NCBI GenBank assembly: GCA_023230025.1
Contig: JALNYD010000145.1
Coordinates: 1 to 6,830 of the forward strand
Source: Candidatus Cloacimonadota bacterium
Lineage (GTDB): Bacteria > Cloacimonadota > Cloacimonadia > Cloacimonadales > Cloacimonadaceae
Length of the DNA stretch: 6,830 nucleotides
Direction: 5' to 3'
Under the pieces are notes generated by a model. That model worked only from the letters and a program-made list of their open reading frames with translations, ran no database searches and was not told the DNA's origin. Position numbers and translations under genes: made by a program. Shown piece after piece: positions 1-5,164 of this stretch; position 1 is the first letter of the stretch; each line of letters opens with the position of its first letter.

Positions 1-127
1 TAGCTCGGCAATCACCTGGCAGATGCTCGAGAACATGGCAACAAACTCTTTGGGTGAGGATCACAGCGGAGAGCGGGCAGAGTTCATCCGCTTGCTGGGA
101 AAGGTAAAAGAGCTGCAGGAGCAATAA
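1..127 (+). CDS. C-terminal end of an unidentified protein, possibly YfbK-like vWA protein (5' partial)
   Basis: An open frame enters from the left edge (first full codon at 2) and stops with TAA at 125-127, leaving 41 residues. The tail contains GEDHSGERAEFIRLLGKV. The pattern G-x-D-x-x-G-x-R-x-E-F-I/V-x-L resembles the C-terminus of YfbK-type von Willebrand factor A proteins (the DUF3520 end), which are exported or membrane-anchored proteins of unclear function. Only this short tail is visible, and the vWA domain with its metal site would lie upstream, so the family call is tentative. The next gene starts 6 bases after the stop, and the purine-rich CAGGAG at 116-121, inside this gene, probably serves as its ribosome binding site. 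That arrangement suggests one transcript with the kinase and regulator that follow. Confidence 0.5.
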   Translation, partial: SSAITWQMLENMATNSLGEDHSGERAEFIRLLGKVKELQEQ

Positions 128-133
128 ACCGCT

Positions 134-2575
134 ATGAAAGCAAAAGTGATGATCGGAGTAATAGTAGCGCTGTTATGGCTCACCAATTGCCTTGCCCTGC
201 CCTTTTATCCCTATGAGTTTCGTCATGTATCTTCCATAAGATTCAACACAGATGCCAACACTTGGATCTTTGCTGATTTGAAAAACAACGGCTATGATTA
301 CCTGATCAAGGTTACCCCGCAAATGCAGGGTTCGGCAATCAACGTGATGAACCAGCAGGGTAAACACGTTTCTCAGATCAATATAGCCACGGGGCAGGTA
401 CGACTGCTCAAGGTATTGAGTAATCCTCAGGATCGTTCGCGCTGGCTGATCTACTGTATCAATGACGGCAATAGATTGTATCTTGGAGCAACCCGATACA
501 TCTGGCAAACTCCCTTGCAACGTGAAGATCGCATCTTTGAAGTCTATCCCAGAAACGATAATCTCATGAATGTCCCTGCCTACACATGGGCAGGGCTGAT
601 GGATCCCTTCCTGCTGGAAGATATCGATGCCGATGGCCGGCTGGAGCTGATGGTACGGGCGATCGATGGTTACAGTGCCAATCCCCGGGGATTGATGGCC
701 TTTGATTTTGATTCCGGAGCTCTGAAATGGTTTGTGCAAACTCCAACTTGTTTCCGGAACCTGATCTTTGATGATTTTGATAATGACGGCTTCAAGGAGT
801 TCATTGCCGGGACTATATCCTTGAACAATACCGAACTCAGTTTCACCGGTATGGACGATAAAAATACCTATATCGCCGTGATTGACCGCTTTGGCAAGAT
901 AGTGCTAACCGAGCAGTATATGGCTGGCCTCAGCGAGATCTATCTGCAAAGCAGGGATTTTGATCAGGATGGCAGGAAGGAGATTTTTGCCGTGCTGCTC
1001 AAACGAGGTAGCGATACTTCCAGCAACGGTTTGATGCGCCTGAGCTTTGATGGGAAGCGGCTGATTCGGGAACAGGAGCTCAATCTACCTGTCAATTTGG
1101 AATCGCTGGATTATCCAGAGTTCATGTTCAGGCTCGATAGCAGCAGCGCCCATCATATTCTGATCAACAACCGGGCAAAAGGGCTGCAACTCTATGATGA
1201 GACTTTGAATCTGGTGCAGACTGGGATCATGGGAGTTAATACTCTCTTTGCCGTTGATGATTTCCGGCAGGATGGCAGTAGTGAGTTATTGGTGCGGGAC
1301 AATGAGGATCAGCTTTTGTTGCTGGACAAATCCCTATCTCCGATCGCCAGCCTGATAAATCCTTATCCGGGCAAGGGTCGGATGGTGATCCAGCTCTTGC
1401 GCAGTAGTCCCGATGAACCACCGGTAGTCGTTGTTTCCTGCCCCTCGGCTATCAGTTTCTATGATGTATCCCACATCCCTCTGATTGTATATCTATATCG
1501 GATCATTGATGCTTATGCGGTCTGGCTGAGTCTGATCTTATTGGCGATCATTATCCGGGTAATGATTGCCTTAAGACATCGGGATAAAGCTCTGATCATT
1601 GCCACGAACAAGTGTTCAACCGGCTTCATTCTGCTTAATTCCCGCTCCCGCATTCTCTTCGCCAACAAAACTGCCATCAATCTGGCCTTGCAGGTTAACC
1701 CCAACCGCAGCCTCAAACACCTCAGCAATGCTTTCCCAGAGCTCTATGAAGCTCTGCAGCAATTCCGGCTCAGTCATGTGGATTATGAAGATCTGATGCA
1801 TGAACTCATGGGCCATCAATATCTGATCCACCTGGAACGGCTCCCAGGGCTTCGTAAGCGGGTCATCATCACTCTCAGCCCTCCCCCGGATAACACGGAT
1901 TCTGCAACCCTGATCTGGGCAGAAACGGCAAGAAGGTTGTCACATCACGTGCGGCGTCACATTACCAATGTGATTTTGGCTTTGGATCCCCTGGATGAAC
2001 AGCTTCCGGAAAACCAACAGGAATATCTGCAGATCATGCGTAGCGAGATTGAGAAGATTCGCGTCTTTACTCATGCCTTCCAGCGTTTCACCGAAATGCA
2101 CGATTATGAACTCAAACTCATTGATCTGGTACCTCATCTTGAGCATGCGCTTAGTCAAATCAAGATCCCTGCTTCGATTAATCTGATCAAGGACTATAAT
2201 CTCAAGAGCATGAATGCTTACATTGAACCAATCCGCTTTGAAGAGGCTTTGGTCAACACTCTGAATAACGCCACCGAAGCCATGCCAGAGGGTGGCACTC
2301 TGCACATCAGCATCCGCATTTTTGCCAGACATAGAAGCCCCAAGGGAAATCTCAGCGTTTTGGTTGAGATCGCGGATAGCGGCAAAGGCATTCCTGCCAA
2401 ATATATGCAGGACATCTGGAAACCATTTTTTACCACCAATCAATCAGGTACCGGAATCGGCATTCCCGAAACCAAAAAAATCCTGGATTCCATGGGGGGA
2501 ATCCTGGACATTCAAAGCGAAGAGGGTGTGGGCACCACAGTATCTCTTTGGCTGAAAGGAGAATTTGATGTATAA
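134..2575 (+). CDS. Membrane sensor histidine kinase with periplasmic FG-GAP/VCBS-like propeller
   Basis: An 813-residue protein. Residues 1-21 look like a signal peptide or first membrane helix (ALLWLTNCLA). Residues about 22-455 are probably periplasmic and carry repeated Ca-binding-type loops: DLKNNG 48-53 (degenerate), DIDADG 163-168, DFDNDG 214-219, DFDQDG 275-280 and DFRQDG 376-381 (degenerate), typical of FG-GAP/VCBS β-propeller blades. A membrane helix covers about 458-480. A PAS-like stretch follows at about 487-590, then a dimerisation helix with ETARRLSHHVRRHIT, where H604 aligns with the phospho-acceptor of NtrY/AtoS-type kinases. The ATPase domain is complete: N-box EEALVNTLNNATEA 703-716, G1 DSGKGIP 748-754, F-box KPFFTT, G2 GTGIGIP 772-778. 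The Glu normally following the acceptor His is replaced by His. ATG 134 has CAGGAG 12 bases upstream; ATG 149 would also leave a signal peptide. Its partner is almost certainly the overlapping regulator. The ligand is unknown. Confidence 0.93.
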   Translation: MKAKVMIGVIVALLWLTNCLALPFYPYEFRHVSSIRFNTDANTWIFADLKNNGYDYLIKVTPQMQGSAINVMNQQGKHVSQINIATGQVRLLKVLSNPQDRSRWLIYCINDGNRLYLGATRYIWQTPLQREDRIFEVYPRNDNLMNVPAYTWAGLMDPFLLEDIDADGRLELMVRAIDGYSANPRGLMAFDFDSGALKWFVQTPTCFRNLIFDDFDNDGFKEFIAGTISLNNTELSFTGMDDKNTYIAVIDRFGKIVLTEQYMAGLSEIYLQSRDFDQDGRKEIFAVLLKRGSDTSSNGLMRLSFDGKRLIREQELNLPVNLESLDYPEFMFRLDSSSAHHILINNRAKGLQLYDETLNLVQTGIMGVNTLFAVDDFRQDGSSELLVRDNEDQLLLLDKSLSPIASLINPYPGKGRMVIQLLRSSPDEPPVVVVSCPSAISFYDVSHIPLIVYLYRIIDAYAVWLSLILLAIIIRVMIALRHRDKALIIATNKCSTGFILLNSRSRILFANKTAINLALQVNPNRSLKHLSNAFPELYEALQQFRLSHVDYEDLMHELMGHQYLIHLERLPGLRKRVIITLSPPPDNTDSATLIWAETARRLSHHVRRHITNVILALDPLDEQLPENQQEYLQIMRSEIEKIRVFTHAFQRFTEMHDYELKLIDLVPHLEHALSQIKIPASINLIKDYNLKSMNAYIEPIRFEEALVNTLNNATEAMPEGGTLHISIRIFARHRSPKGNLSVLVEIADSGKGIPAKYMQDIWKPFFTTNQSGTGIGIPETKKILDSMGGILDIQSEEGVGTTVSLWLKGEFDV
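2555..2570 (+). promoter_or_regulatory. Ribosome binding site deciding the regulator start
   Basis: AAAGGAG at 2555-2561 lies within the kinase reading frame, 6 bases before ATG 2568. The alternative TTG at 2565 is only 3 bases away, too close for efficient initiation. The kinase stop codon (2573-2575) falls inside the regulator's first codons, the classic arrangement for translational coupling of kinase and regulator. Confidence 0.8.
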
Positions 2576-3902
2576 ACTGAGGGTTTTGGTCGCCGACGAC
2601 GATCTGGTGTTTTGTAAGCTCACAGCGGATCTGATTCGTAATGCTGGCTACGAGGTGAAAACAGTCAGCAGTGTGGAGGAAACGCAAAGAGTTCTGGCCA
2701 ATGAAGCATTTGACCTGATGATGCAGGATATGTGCTTCCCTGCGCTGCAGGATGGATTTGGTATGCTGGAAGAGGTGCATGAAAAGTATCCTGCGATGCC
2801 TGTGCTGATGATTTCAGGATCAGGACACATTCCTGATGCGGTAAATGCAATCAAATATGGCGCCACTGACTTCATCGAAAAGCCAATTGCCAAAGAGCAC
2901 CTCCTGATCAGACTTTCCAGATTGAGTGAAAATCTAAAGATAAAGCGGGACATGCATGATGTGCAAGTTTCTGCGATCGGCATGATCGGAAAAAGCCCAT
3001 CCATCCAGAAGGTGTATGACAGCATCATTCAAGCTGCCAAATTTGATACTCCGGTTCTGATCTCGGGCGAAACCGGGGTGGGCAAAGAGCTGGCGGCTGC
3101 AGCAATTCACCGCCTCTCTGAACGCAGCCAGAAAAACATGGTTACCATAAATTGCGCTTCGATCCCCAGAGAACTTTTTGAAGCAGAGCTGTTTGGCTAT
3201 GAAAAGGGTGCTTTCACAGGAGCTCAGCTCTCTCGCACGGGCTACTTTGAGTTTGCCGGGAATTCCAGTATATTCCTGGATGAGATTGGGGAATTACCTC
3301 TGGATGTTCAGGCAAAGCTTTTGCGGGTTATCTCTGAAAAAGAGATTCAAAAGCTGGGCGGAAAAGTGCATAAGATAAACACCCGCCTGATCAGCGCCTC
3401 GAACCAGAACCTTGACCAGATGATCCAGGATGGTAGTTTTCGCAGCGACCTGTTTTACCGGATCAGCACCATAGCCATCAATATCCCCCCTCTGCGCGAA
3501 CGCAAAGAAGATATAATCCTGCTCACCGAACACTTTGTGAACTCATTTTGTAATTCAAATCAGATTCAACCAAAACTGATTACTCCCAGTGCCGCTGCCT
3601 GGCTGCTCGAACAGGATTTTCCCGGAAATGTGCGGGAATTGAAGAACCGGGTGGAAAGGGCTGTTGTTTTTTGCCAGAATGACGAACTCAGCGTGGTAGA
3701 TTTCACCACAAAGGGGTCAGTTGAGGAGAATAATACACAATCCTTCCGCGATACAGTACGCGCGTTTGAACGGCAATACCTTGAGTCCGTGCTGATGATG
3801 CATGATGGAAACCTCAGCCAGACAGCACATTACCTTCAAATGGACAAGAGTAATTTAAGCAAAAAGATCAGCGCTTTAGGGATCAGCTTAGCGCGTAATT
3901 AG
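2568..3902 (+). CDS. Sigma-54-dependent response regulator, NtrC family (REC-AAA+-Fis HTH)
   Basis: A 444-residue enhancer-binding response regulator with all three expected domains. The receiver domain (about 4-120) has the acidic pocket DDD 10-12, phospho-acceptor D54, S83 and K105 (EKP). The stretch after D54 (DMCFPALQDG) is one residue longer than the common D-x-x-M-P-x-x-D-G. The AAA+ domain (about 140-375) has Walker A GETGVGKE 167-174, the sigma-54 contact loop GAFTGA 214-219, Walker B FLDEIGE with D238/E239, the FRSDLFYRI and PPLRERKEDI segments, and the sensor II-like NVRELKNRVERA. The C-terminus (about 400-444) is a Fis-type helix-turn-helix with LSQTAHYLQMDKSNLSKK. It should bind upstream activating sites and drive open-complex formation by sigma-54 RNA polymerase. 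ATG 2568 is preferred over TTG 2565, because AAAGGAG at 2555-2561 lies 6 bases from the ATG. The 8-base overlap with the kinase implies translational coupling. Target genes are not evident. Confidence 0.96.
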   Translation: MYKLRVLVADDDLVFCKLTADLIRNAGYEVKTVSSVEETQRVLANEAFDLMMQDMCFPALQDGFGMLEEVHEKYPAMPVLMISGSGHIPDAVNAIKYGATDFIEKPIAKEHLLIRLSRLSENLKIKRDMHDVQVSAIGMIGKSPSIQKVYDSIIQAAKFDTPVLISGETGVGKELAAAAIHRLSERSQKNMVTINCASIPRELFEAELFGYEKGAFTGAQLSRTGYFEFAGNSSIFLDEIGELPLDVQAKLLRVISEKEIQKLGGKVHKINTRLISASNQNLDQMIQDGSFRSDLFYRISTIAINIPPLRERKEDIILLTEHFVNSFCNSNQIQPKLITPSAAAWLLEQDFPGNVRELKNRVERAVVFCQNDELSVVDFTTKGSVEENNTQSFRDTVRAFERQYLESVLMMHDGNLSQTAHYLQMDKSNLSKKISALGISLARN

Positions 3903-3937
3903 TACCCCCTCAACCATAATTATCGCATCAAATAATC

Positions 3938-3979
3938 ACCGGCTTGTGGTATTTTCTACCACGGCCGGTTTCTTTCTTT
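3938..3979 (+). terminator. Intrinsic terminator after the kinase-regulator operon
   Basis: ACCGGC (3938-3943) pairs with GCCGGT (3964-3969), and GTGGTA (3946-3951) pairs with TACCAC (3957-3962), with a small TT/G internal mismatch and a 5-base loop. The sequence then runs into TTTCTTTCTTT. It begins 35 bases after the regulator stop codon, the right place to end the transcript. Confidence 0.8.
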
Positions 3980-4143
3980 ACTGACATAACTATATGTAGG
4001 ATAGGCAAATAGGGGCAATTGGAAGCTTTGGCTTCAATCGTGCATTTAATACTGGCATATAGTGTGGCATATCGATGCGGTTCAAGGCGCAAATCAAGCA
4101 GATTACTTAAGGATGGGTTGTGCAGGGTCCAGGGCAGGATTCA

Positions 4144-4294
4144 GGATCTGTAGGCTGGTTCCTGAAGGGTAAATCGGAAGGTTGTGGGATCTGTAGGCTA
4201 TAGGCTAAGCAACTGGGCTATTGTAAGGAATCTGTAGGCTCAGGGTTCGGGATTTTGGCGATCCCGATCCTGATGCTAGTATGGATCTGCAGGC
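4144..4294. repeat. Four spaced copies of a GGATCTGTAGGCT motif
   Basis: GGATCTGTAGGCT occurs exactly at 4144-4156 and 4187-4199, as GGAATCTGTAGGCT with one inserted A at 4227-4240, and as GGATCTGCAGGC with one change at 4283-4294. Spacers are 30, 27 and 42 bases and unrelated in sequence. TAGGCTA also recurs immediately after copy 2. The function is unknown. The motif may be a dispersed repeat or a set of binding sites. Confidence 0.75.
4247..4267. repeat. Short hairpin TCGGGAT / ATCCCGA
   Basis: Seven-base perfect arms TCGGGAT (4247-4253) and ATCCCGA (4261-4267) are separated by 7 bases. No T tract follows, so this is not a standard terminator. It lies between the third and fourth GGATCTGTAGGCT-like copies. 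Confidence 0.55.
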
Positions 4295-4298
4295 GGGA

Positions 4299-4323
4299 CT
4301 TCAAGCAATGCTTGAGGTTTTTC
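4299..4323 (+). terminator. Small terminator-like hairpin
   Basis: TCAAGC (4301-4306) and GCTTGA (4310-4315) pair around a 3-base loop. The stem can be extended by T·G and C-G pairs, giving 8 bp, and GGTTTTTC follows. The structure fits a weak intrinsic terminator, but no gene is seen directly upstream of it, so its role is uncertain. Confidence 0.4.
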
Positions 4324-4366
4324 AAGGGCTACATATAGATCAAAGGCTTTTATGAATGGGCATGGG

Positions 4367-4400
4367 AAGACCCGGGTAATGATACCCGGGTCTTATTTCC
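4367..4400. terminator. Perfect 12-bp GC-rich hairpin, possible terminator
   Basis: AAGACCCGGGTA (4367-4378) and TACCCGGGTCTT (4383-4394) are exact reverse complements around the loop ATGA. The 3' arm ends in TCTT and ATTTCC follows, a weak U-rich tail. This is one of the strongest short hairpins in the window. It could be a terminator for an unseen transcript or another palindromic repeat. Confidence 0.5.
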
Positions 4401-4402
4401 TA

Positions 4403-4510
4403 CCCGTAACGTAGCATTCCGATGCTACGAAACCCAGGCGTTAAAGCGACTGCCTTCCCGTAACGTAGCATTCCGATGCTACGAAACATAAACGGTACAG
4501 CGACTGCCTG
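4403..4510. repeat. Tandem duplication of a 54-bp unit carrying a hairpin
   Basis: Two units (4403-4456 and 4457-4510) have a period of exactly 54 bases. Each has an identical 31-base core starting CCCGTAACGTAGC and ending CTACGAAAC, an 11-base segment that differs between copies (4434-4444 and 4488-4498), and an identical AGCGACTGCCT. The core holds an 8-bp perfect hairpin, CGTAGCAT and ATGCTACG, around TCCG, which as RNA would be a UNCG-type tetraloop. Identity of core and tail with divergence of only the middle segment suggests conserved modules. The function is unknown. Confidence 0.85.
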
Positions 4511-4546
4511 AAAAGCAGGGACACTCGCCTGAAGCGCCTTTTCCCA

Positions 4547-4573
4547 CGCGGATTACACGGATTGCACGGATTT
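4547..4573. repeat. Three tandem 9-bp CGGATT units
   Basis: Three 9-base units in tandem: CGCGGATTA (4547-4555), CACGGATTG (4556-4564) and CACGGATTT (4565-4573). Phrases built on CACGGATT recur between genes in several environmental bacterial genomes (from general recollection, not checked). It looks like a minisatellite-type dispersed repeat rather than a protein-binding array. Confidence 0.7.
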
Positions 4574-4609
4574 TCAGCAGTAGTTGGGTATTGGCTTGCC
4601 GTGGTCCCC

Positions 4610-4742
4610 ATAGGATTGCAGACGTCTCGTCTGCAAAAGCAGCGCAGCTGCTTATTTTTCTCGGCCTTCGGCCTCGTTCGACACGGGACGTGTCGAATCC
4701 TATCCCAGCGTCGGGACAGTGCGACCCTCCTCGAATCCTATC
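4610..4742. repeat. Cluster of back-to-back short-loop hairpins flanked by ATAGGATT / AATCCTAT
   Basis: ATAGGATT (4610-4617) is the reverse complement of AATCCTAT (4696-4703), enclosing several hairpins: TTGCAGACG/CGTCTGCAA (4616-4636, loop TCT), AAGCAGC/GCTGCTT (4637-4653, loop GCA, followed by ATTTTTC), GGCC/GGCC (4663-4673), and TTCGACAC/GTGTCGAA (4677-4697, loop GGGAC). TCGAATCCTATC at 4693-4704 is repeated at 4731-4742. It looks like a composite palindromic repeat. A role in transcription termination by the second hairpin is possible. Confidence 0.8.
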
Positions 4743-4766
4743 TCTTACTCCCTGCTTTACCGCTAG

Positions 4767-4833
4767 TTCAGCACTACATCAGCCCATAATACTCCCTTGC
4801 CATGCGGAGATCATGGGGTGATGTAGTGCTGAA
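4767..4833. repeat. 67-base stem-loop with 15-bp perfect arms
   Basis: TTCAGCACTACATCA (4767-4781) is the exact reverse complement of TGATGTAGTGCTGAA (4819-4833). After one G/G mismatch the stem continues with CCCAT (4783-4787) and ATGGG (4813-4817), and an inner CTCC/GGAG pairing (4792-4795 with 4806-4809) is possible. No T tract follows, so a terminator is unlikely. It may be a miniature inverted-repeat element, an RNA hairpin or a cruciform site. Confidence 0.8.
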
Positions 4834-4849
4834 ATAGGGGTAATGCATC

Positions 4850-5011
4850 GAGTGTGGAAGCGTCATCCTGACGCTTGATACGAAAGGAAAGATCACGAAT
4901 TGACACAAATAGTGAACGTTGAACGCTGTAATGCTGCCTCGCTTTTGTTTGAAGGATGCTCCCGGGAATGCCTGTAATCCTCTTATGCTTCAGCCTGAAG
5001 CTTCCACACTC
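4850..5011. mobile_element. 162-base MITE/BIME-like element with 12-bp terminal inverted repeats
   Basis: GAGTGTGGAAGC (4850-4861) and GCTTCCACACTC (5000-5011) are perfect inverted repeats. Each end also forms its own hairpin overlapping the repeat: AAGCGTCA/TGACGCTT (4858-4876, loop TCC) on the left and GCTTCA/TGAAGC (4987-5001, loop GCC) on the right. Read from the outside, the two hairpins match except for the loop and one stem pair, which is G-C on one side and T-A on the other. The interior has no open frame and includes the palindrome TCCCGGGA (4960-4967). I see no clear target-site duplication. A REP-type twin element is the best guess, and a non-autonomous transposon is the alternative. 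Confidence 0.55.
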
Positions 5012-5019
5012 AAGCTTTG

Positions 5020-5038
5020 TGATGAAGTTTTCTCATCA
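5020..5038. repeat. Small TGATGA / TCATCA hairpin
   Basis: TGATGA (5020-5025) and TCATCA (5033-5038) can pair around a 7-base loop, just downstream of the 162-base element. The stem is weak and AT-rich, and may be chance. Confidence 0.3.
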
Positions 5039-5064
5039 TGGCAAGCAGAAGCCCACTCCGGCCG

Positions 5065-5147
5065 TTGGCAAAAAAAGTATTTGACATAATACGGCTTTTC
5101 TTAGCTTGTGAACAGACAGGGAAAACTGTTTAAAAGCAATGTATAAA
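5065..5147 (+). promoter_or_regulatory. Probable promoter region of the fibronectin-domain gene (elements ambiguous)
   Basis: The base composition becomes AT-rich here. A perfect TTGACA occurs at 5081-5086 but lacks a good -10 box at 16-18 bases. Two alternative pairs are spaced acceptably: TTGTGA (5106-5111) with TTTAAA (5129-5134), 17-base spacer, and TTGGCA (5065-5070) with TAATAC (5087-5092), 16-base spacer. TATAAA at 5142-5147 is a further -10-like string but would put the start very near the ribosome binding site. No sigma-54 GG-N10-GC arrangement is present. A promoter must lie somewhere here if the preceding hairpins insulate this gene, but which element is used is unclear. Confidence 0.35.
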
Positions 5148-5148
5148 T

Positions 5149-5164
5149 AGGAGTGAAGCGTATG
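5149..5164 (+). promoter_or_regulatory. Ribosome binding site of the fibronectin-domain gene
   Basis: AGGAG at 5149-5153 lies 8 bases before ATG 5162, and the frame opens directly into a signal peptide. This supports ATG 5162 as the start. Confidence 0.75.

Larger units (their letters stand above)
3980..5061. other. Repeat- and hairpin-rich intergenic region without a convincing gene
   Basis: Roughly 1.1 kb between the operon terminator and the start of the next gene's upstream region. The short open frames at 4562-4789 and 4591-4821 lack a good ribosome binding site and run through hairpin arms, so they are probably not genes. I saw no tRNA cloverleaf, rRNA segment or recognisable riboswitch. 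The stretch 3980-4139 holds only small features: a GAAGC/GCTTC hairpin at 4022-4035 and a TGGCATAT direct repeat (4053-4060 and 4065-4072). The remaining structure is listed separately. The density of short-loop palindromes suggests accumulation of dispersed palindromic repeats, which is an inference. Confidence 0.7.

Noticed and set aside
134..199. Lipoprotein signal in the kinase (LTNC)
   Set aside because: Asn immediately before Cys does not fit the usual lipobox, and a kinase with a downstream membrane helix is better explained by a signal peptide or first membrane helix.
173..739. Long minus-strand open frame opposite the kinase sensor domain
   Set aside because: It lies wholly inside a strongly supported kinase gene. 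The opposite strand's translation shows no recognisable motif.
1940..2443. Minus-strand open frame of 167 residues opposite the kinase catalytic region
   Set aside because: It is antisense to conserved H-, N-, G1 and F-box coding sequence, so it is a by-product of that gene's codon use.
4053..4078. Sigma-54 promoter at the TGGCATAT repeats
   Set aside because: The GG to GC distances are 11 and 9 bases instead of the required 10, and no gene starts nearby.
4144..4294. CRISPR array
   Set aside because: The repeated unit is only 13 bases and imperfect, the spacers are 27-42 bases and uneven, and no cas gene is nearby.
4403..4510. Minimal CRISPR or integron attC pair
   Set aside because: There are only two units, with an 11-base variable part that is too short for a spacer. 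The ends do not show the attC core-site pattern.
4562..4821. Two short overlapping plus-strand open frames (4562-4789 and 4591-4821)
   Set aside because: They run through hairpin arms and repeats, have no convincing ribosome binding site, and their translations show no domain or signal peptide.
5081..5106. TTGACA at 5081-5086 as a definite -35 box
   Set aside because: No acceptable -10 box lies 16-18 bases downstream, so it is kept only as part of an ambiguous promoter region.
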